Source: an uncultured Pseudomonadota bacterium (GTDB taxonomy: Bacteria > Myxococcota_A > UBA796 > SXON01). Taken from it: DNA of 64,000 nucleotides. Below the pieces are notes generated by a model. That model was given only the letters and a program-made list of their open reading frames with translations, was not told the DNA's origin and did not search any database. The DNA lies in NCBI GenBank assembly GCA_903875225.1, contig CAIQVJ010000118.1:1-64000 (forward strand). Direction: 5' to 3'. Below are positions 41,440 to 49,476 of this stretch, in pieces (the stretch's first letter is position 1; every line of letters begins with the position of its first letter). Made by a program: the position numbers and the translations under genes.

Positions 41440-42614
41440 TCTTCCCCCTTCAGCCCCTCGGTGACTTCGGACGGGAGACGGGCCTCGTGCTCGGGGTCCT
41501 GTTCGGGATGGCGTTCGGCTTCGTGTTGGAGCGCGCGGGCTTCGGCCGCGCCTCCAACCTCGCGGCCCAGTTCTACGGCGGTGACAACCGCGTGCTCAAG
41601 GTGATGTTCACGGGCATCGCAACGACAGCGGTGCTGCTCGGGCTGCTGTCGTCGCTCGGCATGCTGGCGCTCGACCAGCTCACCGTGCCGGAGACGTGGA
41701 TCGGGCCACAGATCGTCGGTGGACTGTTGCTCGGCGCAGGCTTTGTGGTCGCGGGCTACTGCCCTGGCACAGGCGTCGTCGCCGCAGCGTCGGGCAGCAT
41801 CGACGGCGTGGTCACCTACTTCGGCGTGATGCTCGGCACGCTGGTGTTCGGCGCCGCGTGGCCCTACCTCGAGGGCTTCTACGGCAGCGGGGGGCGCGGG
41901 AGCGTGCGGCTCGACCAGATGCTGGGCCTGCCGTTCCCGGTGGTGGCCCTCCTGGTCGTGGCGCTGGCGGTGAGCGCGTTCGCGAGCGTCGAGCGGCTGG
42001 AGGGGTGGCTCGCGAAGCGCCGCGCCGGCACGGCCCCGGATCGCGCGCCGGTCCTGCGCAACGGGAGCCTCGGCATCGTGGGGTTGATGGCGGTCACGGG
42101 CGTCGGCACGGGCTGGACCCAGCCGGCCGCCGCGCAGCCCGAGAGCCACGCCCCGGGTGCCATCGATGCGTTCACGCTCGCCACGCGGATCGTCGATGAC
42201 CCCACGGGCCTGTGGCTCGTCGATCTCCGGGATCCCGGCTCCTGCGAGGCCGCACGAATCCCCGGCGCGACCTGCCGGCCCGCCGATGACGCCGACGGGC
42301 AGTTCCTGGCGGATCTGCCGCCGAGCCGCACGCTCGTGGTCTACGGTGGCGCAGACCTCGTCGTGCCCCCGGGCGCGGAGCGCTGGCACGGGCGCGTCGA
42401 GGTGCTCACCGGCGGCTACGGGGCGTTCCAGCACGACGTGCTGGCGGCCCCGGCGCTCCCCGCCGAACCGACGCTCGCGCAGCTCCACGACTGGCAGCGG
42501 CGCAGCGCGCTCCAGGGGTACTTCACGGGGTCCACGGCCGCGCCGCCGCCGGTCGCAGTCACCCCGCGCAAGGCGCCCGCCTCGGGCTCGACCCGGAAGG
42601 GCGGGGGGTGCTGA
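41430..42614 (+). CDS. YeeE/YedE second half fused to a degenerate rhodanese
   Basis: 394 aa. Residues 1-195 are the YeeE second half with about five helices and VVAGYCPGTGVVAAASG, the other conserved Cys motif. Residues 200-240 are a linker with a third signal-like helix. Residues 250-350 resemble rhodanese (TGLWLVDLRDPGSCEAARIPGATCRP), but the catalytic loop is TLVVYGGADLVVPPG with no Cys. The chain ends in GGGC. GAGGAGG precedes the ATG, so this is a true second gene rather than a frameshift. Confidence 0.85.
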   Translation: MAMIFPLQPLGDFGRETGLVLGVLFGMAFGFVLERAGFGRASNLAAQFYGGDNRVLKVMFTGIATTAVLLGLLSSLGMLALDQLTVPETWIGPQIVGGLLLGAGFVVAGYCPGTGVVAAASGSIDGVVTYFGVMLGTLVFGAAWPYLEGFYGSGGRGSVRLDQMLGLPFPVVALLVVALAVSAFASVERLEGWLAKRRAGTAPDRAPVLRNGSLGIVGLMAVTGVGTGWTQPAAAQPESHAPGAIDAFTLATRIVDDPTGLWLVDLRDPGSCEAARIPGATCRPADDADGQFLADLPPSRTLVVYGGADLVVPPGAERWHGRVEVLTGGYGAFQHDVLAAPALPAEPTLAQLHDWQRRSALQGYFTGSTAAPPPVAVTPRKAPASGSTRKGGGC

Positions 42615-42644
42615 GATGCGGCGGGCCTCCGTCGCGCTCCCGGC

Positions 42645-42803
42645 TCAGGGCTGGTTGCCCAGCATCCACCCCATCAGCGCGCCGTACAGCGCGGAGGTCC
42701 ACCACCGAGCGGTGATCGGGCAGGTGCCCGTGGAGCAGCCGACGAGCCGGTAGTACCCATAGCCGAGGCCTGCGCCGGCGAGGGTGGTGAGCACCGGGGT
42801 CAC
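42645..42803 (-). CDS. DUF6132 family small membrane protein
   Basis: 52 aa. TPVLTTLAGAGLGYGYYRLVG, CSTGTCPITARWW, TSALYGALMGWMLG: two helices around the family's CSTGTCPIT motif with two cysteines. It starts with GTG overlapping the thioredoxin stop (GTGA), so is coupled to trxA. Such proteins accompany rhodanese and YeeE in sulfur-handling loci. Confidence 0.85.
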   Translation of the reverse strand: MTPVLTTLAGAGLGYGYYRLVGCSTGTCPITARWWTSALYGALMGWMLGNQP

Positions 42804-43141
42804 GCTGTGCGCGTCGCAGCGATGGCCCGCTCGAAGAGTTGCTCCACGCCGACCTTGCCCGCGAAGCCGACCTGGGCGTCCACGAGCGTGTTTTCGCGCA
42901 CCACCGCGAGCGTCGGGATGCCCTGGACCTTGAAGGCCGCAGCGATGGCCGGCTCCTCGTCCACGTTCACCTTCACGACCTTGACCCGGCCGAGGTAGCG
43001 GCCGGCGATCTCGTCGAGCACGGGCGACATCGTGCGGCAGGGGCCGCACCAGGGCGCCCACAGGTCGACGACGACGGGGATCGGGCTCTCACTGACCTCG
43101 GTGCGGAAGGTGGCGGCAGTTACCGTGATTGCGTTCGACAT
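42800..43141 (-). CDS. trxA: Thioredoxin
   Basis: 113 aa. Active site WCGPC (31-35) and cis-Pro in GIPTL. No signal peptide, so cytoplasmic. Convergent with the YeeE-rhodanese gene, which suggests delivery of reducing power to persulfides made by this island. GGAG 8 nt before the ATG. Confidence 0.95.
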   Translation of the reverse strand: MSNAITVTAATFRTEVSESPIPVVVDLWAPWCGPCRTMSPVLDEIAGRYLGRVKVVKVNVDEEPAIAAAFKVQGIPTLAVVRENTLVDAQVGFAGKVGVEQLFERAIAATRTA

Positions 43142-43166
43142 CTGAATTCTCCATTCTGCATCTGAA
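43139..43166. repeat. Short direct repeat between trxA and sigma gene
   Basis: CATCTGAA at 43139-43146 (overlapping the trxA start) and 43159-43166, spaced 20 bp, two helical turns. Possible operator; may be chance. Confidence 0.3.
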
Positions 43167-43200
43167 GAGCCAGCAGGGGCGAAAAGTGTGTCACGCGAGA

Positions 43201-43206
43201 TAGAGC
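43201..43206 (+). promoter_or_regulatory. -10-like box for sigma factor
   Basis: TAGAGC in GAGATAGAGC, 6 nt before the GTG at 43213. Confidence 0.35.
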
Positions 43207-43212
43207 CGCGCT

Positions 43213-43773
43213 GTGGCAGCCCCCGTTCGTTGCGATCCCGACGCCATCACCGCGCTGATGCGGGCGGGCGACATCGCCGGGCTCGACCAGCTCACGCGCT
43301 GCCAGGGAGAGCGCCTGCTCGCCGTCGGCCGGCGGTATTGCCGGAACGAGGAGGACGCACGAGATGCGGTGCAGGACGCGCTGCTGAGCGCGGGTACGCA
43401 CCTCGGGGAGTTCCGGGGGGAGGGCTCCGCCGAGGGCTGGGTGGTCCGGATGGTCGCCCGCGCGTGTGGCCGCATGCGCCGCGGCCGGCGGAACGATCCG
43501 AGCCTGCACGTGGGCGACCTGGAAGTGGAAGCGCAGCAGGAGGATCCCGAGTCGCTGGCCGGCCGCGCCCAGGTGGCTGCGGCGCTGGGGGCTGCGCTGC
43601 TCGACCTTCCTCCCACGGATCGTGCGGTGCTGCTGTTGGCCGAGGCGGAGGGGTGGACCGGGCCGGAGATCGCGGCCGAGCTTGGCGTCACCCCGGGGGC
43701 GGTGCGAAGCCGGCTCTCACGGGCTCGGCGGGAGGTGCGGAACCGCCTCGAGCCGGGCCGGGGGTCGAAGTAG
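43213..43773 (+). CDS. ECF-like RNA polymerase sigma factor
   Basis: 186 aa. Region 2 (about 20-95) contains GERLLAVGRRYCRNEEDARDAVQDALLSA, region 4 (about 125-180) contains LPPTDRAVLLLAEAEGWTGPEIAAELGVTPGAVRSRLSRARREV. GTG start, no Shine-Dalgarno. Divergent from trxA. No anti-sigma gene follows. Likely to control genes of this island or its own promoter, but no target element is certain. Confidence 0.92.
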   Translation: MAAPVRCDPDAITALMRAGDIAGLDQLTRCQGERLLAVGRRYCRNEEDARDAVQDALLSAGTHLGEFRGEGSAEGWVVRMVARACGRMRRGRRNDPSLHVGDLEVEAQQEDPESLAGRAQVAAALGAALLDLPPTDRAVLLLAEAEGWTGPEIAAELGVTPGAVRSRLSRARREVRNRLEPGRGSK

Positions 43774-43860
43774 TCAGGCCTCGCGTAGCGGCGCTGGAAG
43801 GCGCTCGTCACCGGCAGGAGCCCCGCGTCGCCCGGCGAGGGCGTCGGGGAAGCCCGGCGG

Positions 43861-44274
43861 TCACACTGCGTTGATGGCCCGGTCCAGGCGCGCACGGACC
43901 TCGAGCGCCAGGACCTCGATCTCCGGCCGCGCGACGACCGCAAAGAGGGCGAGCGGGTCCACCGCGGCGACGATCGAGCCGCCGGCGTCGTCTGCGCTCA
44001 CCACGACGTTGCAGGGGAGCAGCAGGCCGACGCCCGGCTCCTCCGACAGCGCCTGGAACGCGAGCGGGGGGTTGCAGGCGCCGAGCACCATGTACTCGCG
44101 GACATCCACGCCGAGCTTCGCCTTCAACGTGGTCTTCATGTCGATCTCGGTCAGCACGCCGAAGCCTTCGGCGGCCAGGGCTCCACGGGTGCGGGCGATC
44201 GCATCGGCGACGGAGACGTGGGGCAGTCTACGCATGAGCGCGTAGGGTGTGGAAGGGAAGGCGGCGATGTCCAT
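43861..44274 (-). CDS. DUF302 family protein
   Basis: 137 aa. VSVADAIARTRGALAAEGFGVLTEIDMKTTLKAKLGVDVREYMVLGACNPPLAFQAL matches the DUF302 domain, with the conserved GACNPP and a VGLLLPCNVVV strand. DUF302 proteins are common beside rhodanese, DUF2892 and YeeE genes; biochemical role unknown. The ATG at 44274 was chosen over 44325 because the domain starts there. Confidence 0.9.
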   Translation of the reverse strand: MDIAAFPSTPYALMRRLPHVSVADAIARTRGALAAEGFGVLTEIDMKTTLKAKLGVDVREYMVLGACNPPLAFQALSEEPGVGLLLPCNVVVSADDAGGSIVAAVDPLALFAVVARPEIEVLALEVRARLDRAINAV

Positions 44275-44353
44275 GCGTGGGCTCCTGGGGGCGTGTCTGG
44301 GGAGAGGGTGCATTGTTGTGCACACGGCGCCGCGTTCGTCGAGGGGCGGGCGC

Positions 44354-44376
44354 GCACCGTTCCCCGAGGTGCGCGT
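44354..44376. repeat. Inverted repeat upstream of GT-C-like gene
   Basis: GCGCACC, 9-base spacer, GGTGCGC. A GTGCTATCT box (44375-44383) follows directly. Possible operator or hairpin in the divergent gap. Confidence 0.4.
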
Positions 44377-44404
44377 GCTATCTCACCGATGTGGAGCCCC
44401 TTGT

Positions 44405-45712
44405 ATGCCCGACGTCGAAAAGGCCTCCGGCTACGCGCGCGATGCTCGGTGCTGGCTCGCAGCGGTCGCCGCGGCGGTCGTCGCGCTCGCCGTGCGGGTG
44501 GGTGTCGTCGTGGCCGTACCGATCATGCCGGACGGCGACGGCTACAGTCGGCTCGCCTGCGTGAACCAACTGGTCGTCCACGCGTGGCTGCCGCTCTACC
44601 AGGTCACGCTCCGGTCGCTCGCCCTTCTCACCTCGGAGCCGCAGGCGTTTCGCCTCCTGACGGCGGCCGAGGGCGCGTGGGCTGCAGCCGCGGTCGCGCT
44701 GCTCGTGGGGAGGGTCCGGGGCCCGGCGGGCGCGCTGGTGGCGGGCCTCGTCGTGGCGCTCTGTCCTGCGTTGGTCCTTCCGGCGACCGGGCTCTACCAG
44801 GAGTCCCTGTTCGTCGCGCTCGTCGCCGGGGGGTTCCTGGGCGCGGCCGAGGGGCGGGCCTGGGGGGCCCTGCTGCTGCTGCTGGCCACCTGGACCCGGT
44901 ACGAGGGCTGGGCTGCGGCGCTGGTCGGCGCGCTGCTGCTGCCCCGCCGGTATGCCTGGGTACCGCTGCTGGGGCCGGTGGTCTGGCTCTTCGGGGAGGG
45001 CCTCTCGGGGGCGGGTGTGGATTTCGCCCTGACGCCGATGCGCTTGTTCGAGGAGGCCCGGGTCCTGCGTTCGCTCGCTCCCTACTGGGTGGGATGGCCG
45101 CTGATCGCCGTGGCGACGCTGGGTGCGCTGCGGGGCCGCCTCGACCGGCTCGAGCAGGCGGTGATGGCGCTCGCGGCCGTGGATCTGGTGGCGGTCGCGG
45201 TGTTCCACCCGTTTTCGCCCGTCGACAACGCGCGCCAGTTGGTCGTCCCCGCGCTTGCACTGGCGGTGCTCGCAGGCAGGGCCGCCGCCGGCGGGGGCGT
45301 CCTCGCGATCGCAGCGATCGTCGCCGCCGCGGCGATCCCCCTGCCGCAGGTCGTTGCCGGCACCACGGACTGGGCAGGCCGGGCGACCGACGCGCGCCGC
45401 GCCGCGCTCGGAGAGCGCGTGGCTGGGCAGGTGCGGCCCGGTGAGCGGGTGCTGGTGGTGAGCCCGGGCGAGCAGCGTTGGCCCGGCGCCGAGCCGGACG
45501 GATGCCTCTTCGTCGCGGTGTGGGCGCGCCTGCCGCGGGAGCGGGTGGTGTGCGACACCGAGGTGCCCGATGGGGACCTTCGGAGCTGGCTCGACGCCAC
45601 CAACGTCGCCCTCGTGGTGGTCCTCGGCGAGGGCGCGCTCCCCATCCACCGGCGGGTCGCGGACGAGCACCTTCCCGAGCTTGCGCCGGGCCTCTACCTC
45701 GCGCGGCGCTGA
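44405..45712 (+). CDS. GT-C-like polytopic membrane protein
   Basis: 435 aa from the ATG at 44405. About nine to ten transmembrane helices, then a soluble tail (about 330-435). External-loop acidic motif MPDGDGYSRLACVNQ after the first helix resembles the GT-C/PMT dolichyl-type DxD region, and ARYEG-like TRYEGWAA is typical of PMT proteins. Not assignable to a family with confidence. Divergent from the DUF302 gene. GTGCTATCT box about 22 nt upstream. Confidence 0.7.
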   Translation: MPDVEKASGYARDARCWLAAVAAAVVALAVRVGVVVAVPIMPDGDGYSRLACVNQLVVHAWLPLYQVTLRSLALLTSEPQAFRLLTAAEGAWAAAAVALLVGRVRGPAGALVAGLVVALCPALVLPATGLYQESLFVALVAGGFLGAAEGRAWGALLLLLATWTRYEGWAAALVGALLLPRRYAWVPLLGPVVWLFGEGLSGAGVDFALTPMRLFEEARVLRSLAPYWVGWPLIAVATLGALRGRLDRLEQAVMALAAVDLVAVAVFHPFSPVDNARQLVVPALALAVLAGRAAAGGGVLAIAAIVAAAAIPLPQVVAGTTDWAGRATDARRAALGERVAGQVRPGERVLVVSPGEQRWPGAEPDGCLFVAVWARLPRERVVCDTEVPDGDLRSWLDATNVALVVVLGEGALPIHRRVADEHLPELAPGLYLARR

Positions 45713-45763
45713 CCGTGGAGGCGCGGATCGCGCCCCCGAGCCCGAGGGCCCTGCGGCCGACGG

Positions 45764-47923
45764 CTACCTTCCGAGCACCCGCTCCGGTGTCATGGGGAGG
45801 TGATCCAGGATCCGCCCCGTCGCGCGCTCGATCGCCTGGGCGACGGCCGCCGCCGGCGCGTCCATCGGGATCTCGCCGATGCCCTTGGCCCCGAACGGGC
45901 CGGCCGCGTAGGGGATCTCGACGAGTCGGGTGATCATCTCGGGCGAATCCGTGGTGGTCGGGATGATGTAGTTCGTGAGACGATCGTTTCGCATGCAGCC
46001 GCGCGAGTCGAGGACCACCTCCTCGGCGGTCGCCCAGCCGAGCGCCTGGAGCGCGCCGCCTTCGATCTGTCCGGTGGCGAGCACCGGATTGAGCGCCTTG
46101 CCCACGTCGGTGGCGGTCACGAGCCGGTGGTAGCGCACCTCGCCGGTGTCGAGGTCCACCGCGAGATCCACGATCGCGCACATCCAGCCGTACGCCGGGT
46201 AGGCGTCCCCCTGGTAGGTCTCCGGGTTCCAGGGGTGGCTCCCGTCGTCGGTGTACTGGTGCGTGACGGACAGCGGCTCCTGCAGCCCGTCGAGCGCGGC
46301 GAGCAGCGCATCGCCGCTGCTGCCCAACGCCTCGCCGAGCTTGCGCGCGGCGATCTGCGTGACCCCGCCGACGACCATGGCCGTTCGGGAGGCCACGGTG
46401 GGCCCGCTGTCGGGGACGCGGGCCGTGTCGTGCGGCGCCATGCGGATGCGGTCGAGCGGAATCCCGAGCTCCTGGGCCACGATCTGGGGAAAGATCGTGT
46501 CGGTGCCCTGGCCGATGTCGGTGCTCCCGGTGAGCACCGTCAGGATGCCCTTGTGTGCTTCGATCGTGACCTGACCGCGGATGGCGGCCTCGCCGTTGCC
46601 CGTGAAGCCGCATCCGTGGAACACGAGCGCGACCCCCTGCCCGAGTCGCGTGCGTGCACCCCGGGCTCCCGCGGTGGTCGCGGGCGGGATGACCGGGGCC
46701 GCGGCGGCGTCGATCGCTGCGTCCAGGACGGCGGCTGCGCCCGTGTCGACGAGCGTCTGGCCACTCGCGGTCAGGTCGCCGTCGCGGAACATGTTCTTGC
46801 GGCGCAACATCACCGGATCGATGCCGAGCTCCCGGGCGATCCGATCCATGTGGCGCTCGACCGCGAACTGGGCCTGTGGGGCCCCGAAGCCGCGGAACGC
46901 CCCGTTGGGCGGGGTGTTGGTGGCGACCACGCGCCCGGTGAGATGAACGCGGTCCGCGCGGTAGGGCCCCGTCAGGTGCAGGACCCCGCGCGACACCACC
47001 ACCGGCGAGAGCGTGTTGTACGCGCCGCCGTCGAAGAGCAGGTCGGCGCGCCAGTCGAGCAGGAAGCCGTCGTCGTCGCACGTGGACGTGATCCGGACGC
47101 GCCCCGGGTGTCGCTTCGTCGTTGCCCGCAGGTCCTCGTCGCGCCGGTAGATGAGCTTGATCGGCCGACCGGACTTCAGGGAGAGCAGCGCAGCGTGTGC
47201 CGCGACCATGCTCGGATACTCCTCCTTGCCCCCGAACCCGCCGCCCGTCGTTGCCTGGACCACGTGGTAGTCGTGGTGCCCGAGCACCCGCTTGAGCGCC
47301 TTGTCGATGTAGTAGGGGCACTGCATGGAGCCGACGATGGTGAGCTGCGGATCGGCTGCGTTCGGCGGGATCGCGAGGATGCCCTGGGGCTCGATGTAGA
47401 GCTGCTCGTGCAGGCCGGTCGTGTAGACGCCCTGGTGCACGTGCCGGTGCGTCGTGCCCCGCACCGGGCCATCGCGCGAGATGGTGATGCGCTTGAACAC
47501 GTTGTCGGTGCCAAAGATCGGGGCGCCGCCCTCGGCCACCTCGGGATCGAGGTTGAACGGCAGGTCTTCATAAGCCACGCGCACGGCCTTCGCCGCGGCG
47601 AGCGCCCGATCCCGGGTGGGCGCCGCGACGAGGGCGATGGGCTCGGTGACGTGGCGGGTGAGCCCGTCGCAGAGCACCGGCTGATCGTCCGTGATCAGGG
47701 CGAGGACGTTCTCGCCGGGGATGTCCGCGGCGGTGACCAGCACCACGTCGGTCCAGTCGAACGCGGGGTCCTTCGTGATCCCGAGGATGCGGGCGTGGGC
47801 CCGCTCGGACCGGACCGTCGCGCCGTACCAGGTGCCCTCCGGGCGGATGTCGTCGGCGTAGAGCGCGGCACCGGTGACCTTGGAGGGGCCGTCTGCGCGG
47901 GGGATCGAGTGTCCGATGGGCAT
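45764..47923 (-). CDS. Xanthine dehydrogenase-type molybdenum subunit
   Basis: 719 aa, the length of the large subunit of xanthine dehydrogenase/aldehyde oxidase family. Contacts with the Mo cofactor are visible: TTGGGFGGKEEYPS, NGAFRGFGAPQAQFAVE and the catalytic Glu in GPFGAKGIGEIP near residue 690. It hydroxylates purines, aldehydes or other heterocycles. The FAD and [2Fe-2S] partner subunits, normally adjacent, are absent. The ATG at 47923 is preferred to TTG at 47929; TAGCTT lies 6 nt upstream. Confidence 0.92.
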   Translation of the reverse strand: MPIGHSIPRADGPSKVTGAALYADDIRPEGTWYGATVRSERAHARILGITKDPAFDWTDVVLVTAADIPGENVLALITDDQPVLCDGLTRHVTEPIALVAAPTRDRALAAAKAVRVAYEDLPFNLDPEVAEGGAPIFGTDNVFKRITISRDGPVRGTTHRHVHQGVYTTGLHEQLYIEPQGILAIPPNAADPQLTIVGSMQCPYYIDKALKRVLGHHDYHVVQATTGGGFGGKEEYPSMVAAHAALLSLKSGRPIKLIYRRDEDLRATTKRHPGRVRITSTCDDDGFLLDWRADLLFDGGAYNTLSPVVVSRGVLHLTGPYRADRVHLTGRVVATNTPPNGAFRGFGAPQAQFAVERHMDRIARELGIDPVMLRRKNMFRDGDLTASGQTLVDTGAAAVLDAAIDAAAAPVIPPATTAGARGARTRLGQGVALVFHGCGFTGNGEAAIRGQVTIEAHKGILTVLTGSTDIGQGTDTIFPQIVAQELGIPLDRIRMAPHDTARVPDSGPTVASRTAMVVGGVTQIAARKLGEALGSSGDALLAALDGLQEPLSVTHQYTDDGSHPWNPETYQGDAYPAYGWMCAIVDLAVDLDTGEVRYHRLVTATDVGKALNPVLATGQIEGGALQALGWATAEEVVLDSRGCMRNDRLTNYIIPTTTDSPEMITRLVEIPYAAGPFGAKGIGEIPMDAPAAAVAQAIERATGRILDHLPMTPERVLGR

Positions 47924-47929
47924 CGCCAA

Positions 47930-47935
47930 AAGCTA
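47930..47935 (-). promoter_or_regulatory. -10-like box for XDH-type gene
   Basis: TAGCTT (minus strand) in GGATTAGCTT, 6 nt before the ATG at 47923; no Shine-Dalgarno. Confidence 0.35.
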
Positions 47936-48045
47936 ATCCGCGTGGGTTCGGTTGGGCAGCCGCTCCGCGCCGCGGGGGCGCTCCTGCCCGTCCTCGCGCA
48001 CACATGCGCCTTGTCTTGGGATAGAGTCGTCCGTCTGGAGTCCCG

Positions 48046-49464
48046 ATGACGCTGCTCGCCCTCTTGTTTGCATGTACCGGCAAGGGTCACACAGGTCTGA
48101 CCGACGACAGTGGGGACAGCAGCGCCGATGCCGACACCGACGCTGACACGGACACCGATACAGACGCCGACTGTGTCGGGACCGGCTATGCCACCTCCCT
48201 CGCCGAGTGGGCGCTCCCGAGCGGGTACGCCGACGGCACGTTCGACTCGCTCGTCGACACCGACACCACCGACGCGATCAACTGGTCCCTGTTCGACGTG
48301 GGCAAGGGCGGCCCGGATCTCGTGATCTCCAGCAGCGCCACGGATCCCGACGTCGGCACCACGAAATGGGTCCTGCACGCCAACACCGGCGCCCGCTTCC
48401 GGGACGGCCCGCTCGACTGGGCCCTGCCCGCCGACTTCGAGCCGGGGACGTTCACCCAGTTCTACGATTCCAGCACCACCGACAAGGTGGTGTGGGCCAT
48501 GCTCGATCTCGACGGCGACGGCGAACTCGACATCGTCGTCACGGACACCGACTCCGGCAGCGGCGGGATCGGGTCCACGCGCTGGCTCCTCTATGGCAAC
48601 ACGGGCAATGGGTTCGCCTCCACCGGCACCACCTGGTCGCTGCCGACGGGCTTCACCGACGGCGCGCTCGACACGATCTCCGACACCGACACCGCCGACG
48701 GCGCCAACTGGGCGCTGTTCGATCTCGATGGCGATGCAAAACCCGATCTCGTGGTGTCGGACACCGACGCCGACACCAGCACCATCGGCACGTCCAAGTG
48801 GATGCTGTACCACAACAACGGGGCGGGGTTCGACGGTCCCACCGAGTTCACCCTGCCGGCCAGCTTCGAGCCGGGCACCTTCACGAGGTTCTACGACGCC
48901 AGCACCACCGACACCGTGGTCTGGGGGCTCCAGGACTTCACCGCCGACGGCAGGCCCGACATCGTCGTGGTCGACACCGACTCGGGGTCGGGCGGCATCG
49001 GGACCACGCGCTGGCTGGTCTACAAGAACACGGGCAGCGGGTTCTCGGCCAACAGCAACTGGACCCTGCCCGGCGGGTTCACCGACGGCGCGCTCGACAC
49101 GCTGGGCGACGGCGCGACCGACGACGGGGTGAGCTGGGCCCTGACGGATCTCAACGGGGACGCCTTTCCGGATCTCGTCGTGACGGACTCAGACACGGAC
49201 AACACCACCGGGAACGCCAACTGGCTCGTGTATCCGGGTGCAAGCGGCGGTTTCGCCGCAACGTCGTCGACATGGTCCCTCCCGTCCAGCCTGGGCGCGA
49301 ACCTTTTCACCGCGATCTACGACTCGGCCCCCACCGACGCCGTGAGCTTCGGGGTCTCGAACCTCGGGGAGGACAACGTCCCGGACATCGTCGTGGTGAA
49401 GAACGGCGCCGATGGCGAGGTGGGCAAGACCTATTGGCAGCTCGCCCGGGCGAATTGCGAGTAG
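48046..49464 (+). CDS. FG-GAP-repeat lipoprotein with Asp-rich linker
   Basis: 472 aa. MTLLALLFACTGKG: signal with lipobox LFAC. Asp/Thr/Ala linker (about 26-43), then six repeats of about 71 residues starting near 55, 125, 197, 268, 339 and 410. Each has W-x-LP, then LFDLDGDxxPDLVVxDTD (calcium-type DxDxD loops as in FG-GAP/VCBS), then W-LY-N-G-GF. Odd and even copies differ (GFTDGALDT versus FEPGTFTxFYD), so the unit is a pair. Probably a surface-exposed beta-propeller. Shares GGAGTCCCGATG with the lipoprotein at 27163; GGATAGAG box about 25 nt upstream. Confidence 0.85.
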   Translation: MTLLALLFACTGKGHTGLTDDSGDSSADADTDADTDTDTDADCVGTGYATSLAEWALPSGYADGTFDSLVDTDTTDAINWSLFDVGKGGPDLVISSSATDPDVGTTKWVLHANTGARFRDGPLDWALPADFEPGTFTQFYDSSTTDKVVWAMLDLDGDGELDIVVTDTDSGSGGIGSTRWLLYGNTGNGFASTGTTWSLPTGFTDGALDTISDTDTADGANWALFDLDGDAKPDLVVSDTDADTSTIGTSKWMLYHNNGAGFDGPTEFTLPASFEPGTFTRFYDASTTDTVVWGLQDFTADGRPDIVVVDTDSGSGGIGTTRWLVYKNTGSGFSANSNWTLPGGFTDGALDTLGDGATDDGVSWALTDLNGDAFPDLVVTDSDTDNTTGNANWLVYPGASGGFAATSSTWSLPSSLGANLFTAIYDSAPTDAVSFGVSNLGEDNVPDIVVVKNGADGEVGKTYWQLARANCE

Positions 49465-49476
49465 CGCGGGCTCACG

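Noticed and set aside
41421..41440. Frameshift in YeeE
   Set aside because: The second half has its own strong GAGGAGG and ATG, and split YeeE genes are known.
44375..44383. Leaderless start for the GT-C-like gene
   Set aside because: The box is 22 nt from the chosen ATG; the nearer ATG at 44389 is out of frame.
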